Shown: one piece after another, positions 38,796 through 46,556 of the stretch | Numbering within the stretch: position 1 is the stretch's first letter | Layout: every line of letters begins with the position of its first letter | Source: Agrobacterium leguminum | GTDB lineage: Bacteria; Pseudomonadota; Alphaproteobacteria; Rhizobiales; Rhizobiaceae | Reading direction: 5' to 3' | Assembly: GCF_015704895.1 (NCBI RefSeq) | Contig: NZ_JADQWB010000012.1 | Location: forward strand, 62,001-126,000 | DNA: 64,000 nt | Position numbers and translations under genes: made by a program | Notes under the pieces: model-generated | Databases searched by the model: none | What the model saw: the letters and a program-made list of their open reading frames with translations, nothing else | What the model was told of the DNA's origin: nothing

Positions 38796-39466
38796 CGCCG
38801 ACCTCCGACTTCGTCGATATGAAGCAGGAGATCTGCCGGATCGTCATAGACACGTATTGCACCCGCGTCTCTCAGCTCTTCCTTGCCGTAGCCGCCGCTT
38901 AGCAGGCCAACCCCGAGAGCGCGCGCACGAACCGCTGCAAGCATGTCCCAGATACTATCGCCTACAACCACCGCTTTACCGATATCGACGCCAAGCGCGT
39001 CTGCTGCGGCAAGGAATAAATCGGGATCAGGCTTGGCATACTTGACCATATCCCGAGTGATGACGGGAAACGACGACGTGTCCACTCCAAGCGCAGCAAT
39101 GTTTACTGATGCCGTCTCCATCCGGCCACTGGTCGCAATTGCAAATGGGATTCCGGCGTCAGCCAGCCAGCGCAGAAGTTCGCTGGCGCCTGGAAGGGGA
39201 TGAATTTTGGAGCCCAACCGGCGATATGCCTCCGTATGGCGATGTCTCAGTCGCTCGTTTAGCGCGTCCGTAATCTCAATTCCGGTCTCACGAAGCAACT
39301 GATTGGTGAACAGTCCTCCGCTCATTCCGATCTTTCGATGGATCCGCCAGACGGAAAGATCGATCCCCTCCTCATCGAGAGCCTCCTTCCAGGCGAGAAC
39401 GTGCTGATAGACGCTGTCGACCAACGTGCCATCCAAGTCAAAAAGAAAAGCATGATCTATCCGCAT
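38792..39466 (-). CDS. HAD-family phosphatase (beta-phosphoglucomutase/Gph-like)
   Basis: 224 aa from ATG 39466 with an AGGGAGAA site; the frame extends 18 codons further but that is not supported. Motif I is FDLDGTLVDS (Asp10/Asp12), motif II IATSGR, motif III Lys in KYAKPDPD, motif IV GDSIWDM. The cap is the small helical type seen in Gph/PGMB phosphatases. Substrate unknown. It is first gene of a two-gene unit under the sigma-54 promoter and tandem enhancer sites upstream. Confidence 0.85.
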   Translation of the reverse strand: MRIDHAFLFDLDGTLVDSVYQHVLAWKEALDEEGIDLSVWRIHRKIGMSGGLFTNQLLRETGIEITDALNERLRHRHTEAYRRLGSKIHPLPGASELLRWLADAGIPFAIATSGRMETASVNIAALGVDTSSFPVITRDMVKYAKPDPDLFLAAADALGVDIGKAVVVGDSIWDMLAAVRARALGVGLLSGGYGKEELRDAGAIRVYDDPADLLLHIDEVGGRR

Positions 39467-39515
39467 CGTAGTTCTCCCTACAGGTTTTCGCGCCGTTAGG
39501 CCGCGAATTGTATGA

Positions 39516-39531
39516 AGCAATGCCTATGCCA
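39516..39531 (-). promoter_or_regulatory. Sigma-54 promoter for the HAD/80-aa operon
   Basis: Minus strand TGGCATAGGCATTGCT, a full match to TGGYAYR-N4-TTGCW. It lies 50 bp upstream of the HAD start and 52 bp from the nearer enhancer palindrome. Confidence 0.8.
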
Positions 39532-39583
39532 ATGTTGCGGGTCCGAAAAATCAGCTAGTTATCAATCCAGCCATGACGGCAAC

Positions 39584-39618
39584 GGACAAAGTGTCCCGAA
39601 TTTCGTGGCAAAATGTCC
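39584..39618. promoter_or_regulatory. Tandem enhancer palindromes (HAD operon / cls)
   Basis: Site 1 GGACAaagTGTCC (39584-39596, perfect) and site 2 TGGCAaaaTGTCC (39606-39618); centres 22 bp apart. They fit the island-wide GGACA-N3-TGTCC element. No -24/-12 element is seen on the cls side. Confidence 0.75.
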
Positions 39619-39754
39619 TGCCGGACCGTCCCCCAATTTTGACGAAATATTTGATTTTACTGTTTTATTGTGCTGAGCTTCATTCATGAAGTCGTCGTTC
39701 TATATACTCCATACTTAAAATCGAGCGCCTCGATGCGATTGAAGCGGGGATTGA

Positions 39755-41155
39755 ATGAAGCTCAGCTATGAACTGCTGCTTGCCAGTGCCGAATGGATCG
39801 TGCGCCTGGGCGCGCTTATTGTTATCCCGCAACGGCGCTCCCCCTCCTCTGCCCGGGCATGGCTGCTTCTGATTTTCTTTCTGCCGATCCCAGGGCTCAT
39901 TCTGTTTCTGGCAATCGGAAACGACCGCTTCCCGAAATGGAGACGGGCACGGTTTCAGTCCCTGCGACCATTCTTCGAGGCGACGGCAGATAGCTTGAAG
40001 CCCTTTCAGGCATTTCTTGACGCAAGGCAGCCTGTTGCTGAACTCGCAACCGCTCTTGGGCGATTTCTCGCCACAGATGGAAACAGGATTGAGTTGATCG
40101 ACGACTATGACGGCGTGATCGACAGGCTTGTTGAAGATATCGATGCATCGACGTCAACGGTGCATCTACTGGTCTATATCTTTGCCGATGACGTCGTTGG
40201 CCAGAAAATTGCCGACGCGCTTGGTCGCGCGAGGGCACGCGGGGTCGATGTAAAGGTCATGTTCGATCCGGTCGGATCGCACCATTGGCGACGCGGCACG
40301 CTGCGGATGCTTCATGCACAAGGCGTTTCGGCGCGTGAAGCCCTTCCGTTGCACTTCATCAGGTTCCGTTCTCGTGGCGACATGCGCAATCATCGCAAGC
40401 TATTCGTCATCGATGGTCAAATCGGTTATGCGGGTTCACAGAATCTGGTTGCGAAAGATTTCCGCAAAGGGATTACCAATCATGAGTTGGTCGTACGGGT
40501 GCAGGGGCCGGTTGTCGCGGTGATGGATGCGGTCGTCAAAGGCGACTGGAGCATTGAGACAGGAGAGCCTGCAACGGCCGGGAGCGTTCGCCCCCAACAA
40601 GCCGGGTCTGCGCAGGCGCAACTCCTGCCGAGTGGAGAGGATTATCGGCTGGAGGGCTTTGAATCCCTGCTGGTCTGGCAAATCCATCAGGCGCGCGAGC
40701 GCATCGTTCTGGTGACACCGTACTTCATTCCGGATGAGGATATCCTTGGCGCCTTGCGGACAGCCGTCGTCCGTGGCGTGACTGTCGACATTGTCCTATC
40801 GAAGGTGATCGATCAGCGTTTAGTCAGGCTATCACAGTGCTCTTACTATGAGGATCTGCTGGGTGCCGGCGTGAAGATCCATCTTTATCGCGACTATTTA
40901 TTGCACGCGAAGAACGTCGGTATCGACGACAATCTTGCAATCGTGGGATCGAGCAATGTCGATCTGCGCTCATTCCAGTTGAACGAAGAAGTCAGTCTGT
41001 TGCTATACGACGCCGATTCAATCCAGCGTGTCGACGCGATCCAGCGGAAGTATATGGAGAGCGCAGATACTCTCGATCTCGACACATGGAGAAAACGGCC
41101 ACGATTGCGCAAAGTGGGCGAAAATGCAGCCCGGATGGTCAACTCGCTTTTTTAG
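39755..41155 (+). CDS. cls: Cardiolipin synthase (phospholipase D family)
   Basis: 466 aa. Two N-terminal membrane segments (about 10-25 and 34-55), then two PLD domains with HKD motifs: HRKLFVID (about residue 213) and HAKNVGID (about residue 384). It joins phosphatidylglycerol molecules to make cardiolipin in the inner membrane. It is divergent from the HAD gene, with the palindromes between. It is probably an additional synthase carried by the island, with a role in membrane adaptation under stress. Confidence 0.9.
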   Translation: MKLSYELLLASAEWIVRLGALIVIPQRRSPSSARAWLLLIFFLPIPGLILFLAIGNDRFPKWRRARFQSLRPFFEATADSLKPFQAFLDARQPVAELATALGRFLATDGNRIELIDDYDGVIDRLVEDIDASTSTVHLLVYIFADDVVGQKIADALGRARARGVDVKVMFDPVGSHHWRRGTLRMLHAQGVSAREALPLHFIRFRSRGDMRNHRKLFVIDGQIGYAGSQNLVAKDFRKGITNHELVVRVQGPVVAVMDAVVKGDWSIETGEPATAGSVRPQQAGSAQAQLLPSGEDYRLEGFESLLVWQIHQARERIVLVTPYFIPDEDILGALRTAVVRGVTVDIVLSKVIDQRLVRLSQCSYYEDLLGAGVKIHLYRDYLLHAKNVGIDDNLAIVGSSNVDLRSFQLNEEVSLLLYDADSIQRVDAIQRKYMESADTLDLDTWRKRPRLRKVGENAARMVNSLF

Positions 41156-41237
41156 TAACCGCCTGCGCCACCGGCCCTTATCAAGACACGGCGTGCGGCC
41201 CCGCTGCGCAGGCTGAAACTTTGTAATGGCGAGCCAA

Positions 41238-41447
41238 CTATCGATCCTGATCACGCGCCTCGGCTATGGTCTTGTCGATCAGGCCTTCATGGTGTCGAAT
41301 GAAGTCGTCGCGGGTCATCCCGGAAGCCTTCCAGGCTTCCTGAAGGTTGGAATCCCTGTCCAGCCATTGATTGCGGACCTGATGATCAAGTTTATGACGC
41401 CGGGCGTCCTGTGATCCATGTGATGCTCTGTCATGATCCTTGGACAT
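41238..41447 (-). CDS. Small unknown hydrophilic protein (69 aa)
   Basis: 69 aa, strongly charged and His/Asp-rich (SKDHDRASHGSQDARRHK) with a helical second half. The ATG at 41447 has a GGAGGA site 8 nt upstream, which supports it being real. No family recognised; such small charged proteins are common next to CsbD-type stress genes. It is 213 bp downstream of csbD on the same strand and may be on its transcript. Confidence 0.55.
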   Translation of the reverse strand: MSKDHDRASHGSQDARRHKLDHQVRNQWLDRDSNLQEAWKASGMTRDDFIRHHEGLIDKTIAEARDQDR

Positions 41448-41660
41448 TCTTTAGTCCTCCAAATTCGTTGAACGATTTTACCCACCGCTTCCGCGATGCC
41501 CGTGTTCTGTCGAGAATCGCGGCTCGGTTGTGAAAACCGGTGATCGATCCCAAAGAAATAAGTCCTGACTTCCGGATCGCTCACCGGCCTGCCGATAGAC
41601 GCCAACCGCCTGATATGGAATTGACACGCGGCCGGGCTCTCGTAGACAGGTCAGGGTGCG

Positions 41661-41864
41661 TTAATCCCAGTTGGCCTCCTTCGCCCACTTGTCGACCTCT
41701 TTTCGAACCTCCTCCTTGTCGAGCCCGTAGAGATCCTGGAGCTTGCCTTCCAACCGCTCACGGTCACCATCGATGATATCGATGTCATTGTCGGTAAGCT
41801 TGCCCCAGGTTGTCTTGATTGCACCTTTTGCAGCCTTCCAATTTCCCTCAATACGATCCCAATT
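41661..41864 (-). CDS. CsbD-family stress protein
   Basis: 67 aa from ATG 41864 with a perfect AAGGAG site; the longer frame is not supported. The sequence is typical of CsbD: NWDRIEGNWKAAKGAIKTTWGKLTDNDIDIIDG followed by LEGKLQDLYG. These are small helical general-stress proteins of unknown mechanism. The upstream sigma-54 promoter (41950-41965) and enhancer pair put it in the island regulon. Confidence 0.9.
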   Translation of the reverse strand, partial: NWDRIEGNWKAAKGAIKTTWGKLTDNDIDIIDGDRERLEGKLQDLYGLDKEEVRKEVDKWAKEANWD

Positions 41865-41949
41865 CATTTTCGACTCCTTGAGTTTCGCTTCGGTATCAAA
41901 GCCTCCGATACGGTCGATCCAAAGATCAAAAGCTTTGTAGCGACACGGA

Positions 41950-41965
41950 AGCAACCGACGTGCCA
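41950..41965 (-). promoter_or_regulatory. Sigma-54 promoter for csbD
   Basis: Minus strand TGGCACGTCGGTTGCT, an exact match to the -24/-12 consensus TGGCACG-N4-TTGCW. It lies 86 bp upstream of the csbD start; the nearer enhancer palindrome is 53 bp further upstream. Confidence 0.85.
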
Positions 41966-42018
41966 TTTCGGAAAAACTCATGAAATCAGACCGTTAATTC
42001 CATGTTCCGTTCGATGAA

Positions 42019-42054
42019 GGACAAATTATCGAAGTCAGCGCGGCCAAGTTGTCC
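42019..42054. promoter_or_regulatory. Tandem enhancer palindromes for csbD
   Basis: GGACAaatTATCG (42019-42031) and GGCCAagtTGTCC (42042-42054), centres 23 bp apart. Each is imperfect in one half, but spacing and distance to the promoter fit the island pattern. Confidence 0.65.
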
Positions 42055-42143
42055 TAATGACCCGTTGAGAGGTTGAATGCCGTGAACTTGAGATAGCCGA
42101 AAGTCGCTCGTCACAGAAACAGCCGTGCATCATCCCTGTTGTA

Positions 42144-42178
42144 TTCGGGTGCGTCCGAAAGGGTTGGACAAAAAGTCC
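42144..42178. promoter_or_regulatory. Tandem enhancer palindromes for the 96-aa gene/moaA
   Basis: 42166-42178 is GGACAaaaAGTCC; the outer copy 42144-42156 keeps mainly the right half (GTCC). Centres are 22 bp apart. The rest of 41865-42358 holds no gene I can support. Confidence 0.6.
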
Positions 42179-42242
42179 GAGCCACACGGCATCATTGCAA
42201 ATTTTTCAGGCTATCTTATTGATTTCAATATTTTTATTTTAT

Positions 42243-42258
42243 TGGTATGTTTTTTGCT
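42243..42258 (+). promoter_or_regulatory. Sigma-54 promoter for the 96-aa gene and moaA
   Basis: TGGTATGTTTTTTGCT, matching TGGYAYR-N4-TTGCW. The nearer palindrome ends 64 bp upstream, about one helical turn more than at the other promoters. The leader to the start at 42359 is about 90 nt. Confidence 0.75.
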
Positions 42259-42358
42259 TCGTTGTCTCAGTGAAGAATTGAGCCGGCTGCAGAAGGCGAT
42301 TGCGCAGAAAGCGCTCGCCCACATTCTGTCGAGTCACCAGGAGAAGGCAGGGATCAAA

Positions 42359-42649
42359 ATGAGCGAAACTCTTACTCTCGATGACCATCAGGCAATTCGT
42401 GAATGGGCCGCCGCCCGAGCAGGTAACCCGGCCTTCATTTCAACGTCAGACGATAGCGCTCCTGTTCTGCGGATCGTATTCGAACCGGAGTATTTTGCCG
42501 ATGTCGAACGTCCCCTGGATGCCGGAGGCCTGGAAGTTGTTGAATGGGACGACTGGTTCCGTGTCTTCGACGAGGAGAAGCTCGTCATGCTGGTCTCAAA
42601 GGAGCGCCCGGGGAAACTGGACAATTACCATCAGATTCTCAAAGCCTGA
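42359..42649 (+). CDS. Unknown 96-aa protein upstream of moaA
   Basis: 96 aa from ATG 42359 (MSETLTLDDHQAI); the 78 codons upstream in frame cover the promoter and are not coding. It is acidic, with a helical N-terminus (AIREWAAARAGNPAF) and a beta-rich rest ending FEPEYF...VVEWDDWFRVFDEEKLVMLV. No TM or Cys. It is 18 nt before moaA, hence one operon. Family not recognised. Confidence 0.7.
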   Translation: MSETLTLDDHQAIREWAAARAGNPAFISTSDDSAPVLRIVFEPEYFADVERPLDAGGLEVVEWDDWFRVFDEEKLVMLVSKERPGKLDNYHQILKA

Positions 42650-42667
42650 TCTTTATTAGTTAAGCGC

Positions 42668-43705
42668 ATGTCAGACCTTGTACCACCACACGCCAGCAAG
42701 CGCAGAATGGAATCGATGATCGATCCTTTCGGGCGCACGATCGCCTATCTCAGGGTATCGGTTACGGATCGCTGTGACTTTCGTTGCACGTATTGCATGG
42801 CGGAGCATATGACTTTCCTCCCCAAGAAGGACCTCTTGACGCTGGAGGAACTGGAGCGCCTATGTTCCGCTTTCGTAGACAAGGGGGTGCGCAAACTTCG
42901 ACTGACGGGCGGAGAACCTCTGGTCCGGAAGAACATCATGCAACTGATCCAGCGACTATCGCGCCACCTGCAGTCTGGTGCGCTGGATGAATTGACACTG
43001 ACAACCAACGGTTCGCAACTCGCGCGCTTTGCAGATGAGCTTGCCGATTGTGGCATCCGGCGGATCAATGTATCGCTCGACACCCTCAACCCGGAAAAGT
43101 TTCGGGCAATTACCCGTTGGGGCGAGCTCGCCCGAGTTCTCGAGGGACTTGATGCCGCAAGGCGGGCGGGTATCCGCGTCAAAATCAATACAGTTGCGTT
43201 GAAAGGCTTCAACGAGGCGGAAATTCCCGATCTGGTCCGCTGGGCGCATGGTCAGGGCATGGATCTCACCCTCATCGAGACCATGCCGCTAGGGGAAATC
43301 GAATTCGACCGTACCGATCAATATCTGTCGCTCTCGCAGGTGCGTGAAGACCTGTCGTCAAGGTTCACACTGACAGACGCGTCGTATCGAACGGGAGGTC
43401 CAGCTCGCTATGTGGCTGTCGCCGAAACCGGGGGAAGGCTTGGTTTCATTACACCAATGAGCCACAATTTCTGCGAAAGCTGTAACCGCGTCCGCCTGAC
43501 CTGCACAGGCATGCTTTATATGTGCCTTGGGCAGAACGATGAGGCAGATTTGCGAAAGGCACTGCGCCAAAGCAATGGCGAACTGGATCTTGGCCGAGCC
43601 ATCGACGAGGCGATTGCGCGTAAACCCAAAGGGCACGATTTCATCATCGATCGCGACCACAATCGCCCCGCTTTAGCGCGCCATATGAGTCTTACAGGTG
43701 GTTGA
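42668..43705 (+). CDS. moaA: MoaA, GTP 3',8-cyclase (molybdenum cofactor synthesis)
   Basis: 345 aa radical-SAM enzyme starting Moco synthesis from GTP. The SAM cluster is CDFRCTYC with upstream RVSVTDRCD; the second cluster is [11 protein letters not shown] with a later Cys; the C-terminus ends in the essential Gly-Gly (SLTGG). It is a second-site moaA away from other moa genes, in an island that carries the molybdopterin enzyme FdhF/YdeP. It likely boosts Moco when that enzyme is induced. Confidence 0.93.
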   Translation: MSDLVPPHASKRRMESMIDPFGRTIAYLRVSVTDRCDFRCTYCMAEHMTFLPKKDLLTLEELERLCSAFVDKGVRKLRLTGGEPLVRKNIMQLIQRLSRHLQSGALDELTLTTNGSQLARFADELADCGIRRINVSLDTLNPEKFRAITRWGELARVLEGLDAARRAGIRVKINTVALKGFNEAEIPDLVRWAHGQGMDLTLIETMPLGEIEFDRTDQYLSLSQVREDLSSRFTLTDASYRTGGPARYVAVAETGGRLGFITPMSHNFCESCNRVRLTCTGMLYMCLGQNDEADLRKALRQSNGELDLGRAIDEAIARKPKGHDFIIDRDHNRPALARHMSLTGG

Positions 43706-43724
43706 AAATTCCCGCACGCTTCGC

Positions 43725-43889
43725 CTAGCGTAGTTGGCGCAATATGACGGAGCCGAACAGACGTCGCGTCGTGGCGGTAATCACCAGTGCCAGAACCGCA
43801 AGCAAGAGCTGGTCAGCTGTGACGCCGGCGACATCATAACGCCAGATCTGAATTGCGGTTTCGAGATATGGAACCAGCACGTCACGCAT
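43725..43889 (-). CDS. 54-aa membrane peptide, possible truncated mechanosensitive-channel start
   Basis: Not a long ORF, but the frame starts MRDVLVPYLETAIQIW and has one TM segment (QLLLAVLALVITA) followed by TTRRLFGS, then stops. It resembles the first helix of MscS-type proteins. There is no strong ribosome-binding site. It lies 64 bp downstream of the bd-oxidase small subunit on the same strand. It could be a remnant or a small oxidase accessory peptide. Confidence 0.35.
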   Translation of the reverse strand: MRDVLVPYLETAIQIWRYDVAGVTADQLLLAVLALVITATTRRLFGSVILRQLR

Positions 43890-43953
43890 GTCGATTTCAC
43901 GGCCTATAACGTGAAGGAGTGATCATTCTTATGGAAACGTCGATCATGAAGGC

Positions 43954-44073
43954 TTATCCAACCAGCCAGTATCGGATGGCGACTGTTACCAGGCCGAGCG
44001 CCGCAACGCTCACGGCCCAGATCAAAAACATCCATCCGAGGCGTTTCCAGATCGATGAGGTTTCAGCCTGCAT
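43954..44073 (-). CDS. cydX: bd-oxidase small subunit (CydX/DUF2474-like, 39 aa)
   Basis: 39 aa from the ATG sharing one base with the cydB stop (TGATG). It is a single-TM peptide with a short basic-aromatic N-terminus: SSIWKRLGWMFLIWAVSV, then LVTVAIRYWL. Such DUF2474/CydX peptides stabilise bd-type oxidases. Its tight coupling to cydB supports it. It is too short for routine ORF calling. Confidence 0.8.
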   Translation of the reverse strand: MQAETSSIWKRLGWMFLIWAVSVAALGLVTVAIRYWLVG

Positions 44074-45080
44074 CAGTGATAACCATGCACGCCAGCCTTG
44101 CCGCGGAAAACCCAATAGGCCCAGGCGGTGTAGATCAGGATTATCGGAATGATGATCATGGCTCCGACAAGCATGAACCATTGGCTCTCAGGTGGCGCCG
44201 CCGCCTCCCAGATGGTGACCGATCGCGGCACGATATAAGGATAGATGCTGATCCCAAGGCCGGCCGCGCCGAGCAGGAACAGGGCGAGCGCCATGACGAA
44301 AGGCACCCGCTCCATTCCGCGTGCCAGGCTCCAGAAAAAGACGGCAGCCGAAATGATCACCAGCAGCGGCACCTGTGCCGTGACGAGCACGCCCGGGAAT
44401 GCAAACCAGCGCCGCCAATAATCGTAAGTCAGAAAGGGCGTGGCAACGCTCACCGCGGCAAGAGCGGCAAGTGTTGCGATAGCAAGCCAGAACGCCAATC
44501 GACGCGCATGATTCAGGCTTGTGTTTTCCGTCTTCCAGACCAGCCACGATGCTCCCAGCAGAGCATATCCTATCACCAGGGCAATACCGGTAAGAAGGCT
44601 GAAGGGACTGAGCCAATCGAGCCAGCCTCCTGCATAGGCATGGTTCTCGACGTGAATACCCTGCAGGATGGCACCCAGCATGATACCCTGCGACAGGGCA
44701 GCGACCAGCGAGCCAAGGGAAAAGGCCGCATCCCAGAACGCCCGGTGACGCGGGTGGCGCCAACGGAATTCGAATGCCACTCCCCGAAACACCAATCCGA
44801 GAAGCATTGCGATGATCAATGGATAGGTCGCAGGAAGGATAATTGCGTAGGCAAGTGGAAAGGCTGCAAACAATGCGCCACCGCCGAGCACGAGCCACGT
44901 CTCGTTGCCATCCCAAACGGGTGCAATCGAATTCATGGCCTGATCGCGCTCATCGCCGACGCCGAACGAGGGAAATAAAATGCCGATCCCAAGGTCGAAA
45001 CCGTCCATCACCACATAGGCGAAGACCGCGAAGCCGATGATCACGGCCCAGACAATGGTGAGATCCAGAGATGCAATCAT
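44073..45080 (-). CDS. cydB: Cytochrome bd-type ubiquinol oxidase subunit II (CioB)
   Basis: 335 aa, 8-9 membrane helices, start 2 nt after the cydA stop. Typical segments: VIIGFAVFAYVVMDGFDLGIGILFP, NETWLVLGGGALFAAFPLAYA and WDAAFSLGSLVAALSQGIMLG. With CydA it forms the high-affinity or cyanide-insensitive oxidase in the inner membrane. It reduces O2 to water from quinol without proton pumping. Confidence 0.93.
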   Translation of the reverse strand: MIASLDLTIVWAVIIGFAVFAYVVMDGFDLGIGILFPSFGVGDERDQAMNSIAPVWDGNETWLVLGGGALFAAFPLAYAIILPATYPLIIAMLLGLVFRGVAFEFRWRHPRHRAFWDAAFSLGSLVAALSQGIMLGAILQGIHVENHAYAGGWLDWLSPFSLLTGIALVIGYALLGASWLVWKTENTSLNHARRLAFWLAIATLAALAAVSVATPFLTYDYWRRWFAFPGVLVTAQVPLLVIISAAVFFWSLARGMERVPFVMALALFLLGAAGLGISIYPYIVPRSVTIWEAAAPPESQWFMLVGAMIIIPIILIYTAWAYWVFRGKAGVHGYH

Positions 45081-45082
45081 GT

Positions 45083-46495
45083 TCAGTCCTCCAGAGGAAG
45101 CGATGCACCCAGGCCTGGGGCGGGCGTGAGCCCTGCGGCGCGTTGTGGCACATTGGCCGGCTCGCTTTCGTGTGGCTCCGGCGGTTTAGCCATAAGCCTG
45201 AGCAGATAAAATATGCCGGATCCAAATGCGAAAAAGTACACGATCACAAAAGCCAGAAGCGAGACCGCGATGGCCGGGGCTGCAAGCGGTGAATGCGATT
45301 CCGCCGTCCGCAGCAATCCATAGACGGTGAAAGGCTGACGCCCCACTTCAGTCGTGATCCATCCCGCAATAACCGCGACAAATCCCGCAGGGCCCATGCA
45401 CACGGTGGCCCGATGCAACCACACCCACTCGTAGAGCCTTCGCCTGTAGCGGGCGAGCAGGCTCCACAAACCGATGCCGAGCATCGCAAAGCCGAGTGCG
45501 ACCATGATCCGGAACGACCAGAAGATGATCGGCGCGGGCGGCCACTGGTCCCGAGGAAAATCTTTCAACCCCTGCATCGGCGCAAAGGGATCATGTTTGA
45601 GGATCAGTGATCCGAGATGCGGTATGGCGACCTCGTATCGTACCCTTGCCTCTTCATTGCTCGGCAGACCGAAGAGGATCAGCGGCGCGCCCTCGGCATG
45701 TGCCTCATAGTGCCCTTCCATGGCGAGGATCTTGGCGGGCTGGTGTTCCAACGTATTGAGTCCGTGAGCGTCACCGGCAAAGATCTGGATCGGCGTAACG
45801 ATCGCCGCCATCCACATCGCCATCGAGAACATTTTCCGCGCTCCGAGATTGGAACGGTCCTTGAGCAGATGCCATGCTCCGACACCACCAACGACAAACG
45901 CAGTCGTGAGGTAAGCCGCGAGTACGGTATGAACGAGACGATAGGGGAAACTCGGATTGAAGATGATCGCCATCCACGAACCACCCGGCACGAATTGCCC
46001 ATCGGCATTGATCGCAAATCCGGTCGGCGTATGCATCCAACTGTTAACCGAGAGAATCCAGGTCGCCGAAATGAGCGTTCCAAGCGCCACCATGCAGGTG
46101 GCGAAAAAATGCAACCCTTTCCCGACCTTGCTGATGCCGAACAGCATCACCCCAAGAAATCCGGCTTCGAGGAAGAAGGCGGTAAGCACCTCATAGGCCA
46201 TCAGCGGGCCGATGACAGGCCCTGCCTTGTGAGAGAACACCGACCAGTTGGTGCCGAACTGGTAGGACATGACGACGCCCGAAACGACACCCATGCCGAA
46301 CACGACGGCGAAGATTTTCAGCCAGTAGCGATACAGATTGGCATAGACACCGTCGCCCGTCCGCAACCACAATGCCTCGAGCACCATCAGAAAGCTGGCC
46401 AGACCGATCGAAAAGGCGGGAAAGATGAAATGAAATGAAACGGTGAAAGCGAACTGTGCTCTCGCCAGAATTACCGGATCCAGGTTCTCAAGCAC
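45083..46495 (-). CDS. cydA: Cytochrome bd-type ubiquinol oxidase subunit I (CioA type)
   Basis: 470 aa, shorter than E. coli CydA and with a short Q-loop, as in cyanide-insensitive oxidases (CioA). The N-terminal heme ligand His22 is in FTVSFHFIFPAFSIG; GDAHGLNTLEHQPAKILAMEGHYE is the Q-loop start. It is 61 bp after fdhF, same strand, so probably one transcript fdhF-cydA-cydB-cydX. The quinol:O2 oxidase here may accept electrons from FDH/NDH-2 chemistry in the island. Confidence 0.93.
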   Translation of the reverse strand: MLENLDPVILARAQFAFTVSFHFIFPAFSIGLASFLMVLEALWLRTGDGVYANLYRYWLKIFAVVFGMGVVSGVVMSYQFGTNWSVFSHKAGPVIGPLMAYEVLTAFFLEAGFLGVMLFGISKVGKGLHFFATCMVALGTLISATWILSVNSWMHTPTGFAINADGQFVPGGSWMAIIFNPSFPYRLVHTVLAAYLTTAFVVGGVGAWHLLKDRSNLGARKMFSMAMWMAAIVTPIQIFAGDAHGLNTLEHQPAKILAMEGHYEAHAEGAPLILFGLPSNEEARVRYEVAIPHLGSLILKHDPFAPMQGLKDFPRDQWPPAPIIFWSFRIMVALGFAMLGIGLWSLLARYRRRLYEWVWLHRATVCMGPAGFVAVIAGWITTEVGRQPFTVYGLLRTAESHSPLAAPAIAVSLLAFVIVYFFAFGSGIFYLLRLMAKPPEPHESEPANVPQRAAGLTPAPGLGASLPLED

Positions 46496-46556
46496 CGTTC
46501 CGTCTCCTTTGCTGAGATCGGTTGAACTGACCTAATCTGATGTCTGCGATGTTGCT

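Noticed and set aside
39618-39755. Sigma-54 promoter for cls
   Set aside because: No GG-N10-GC element between the palindromes and the cls start; cls may use another sigma factor.
41162-41214. GCCTGCGC / GCGCAGGC inverted repeat after cls
   Set aside because: Arms are about 36 bp apart with no T-run; not a credible terminator.
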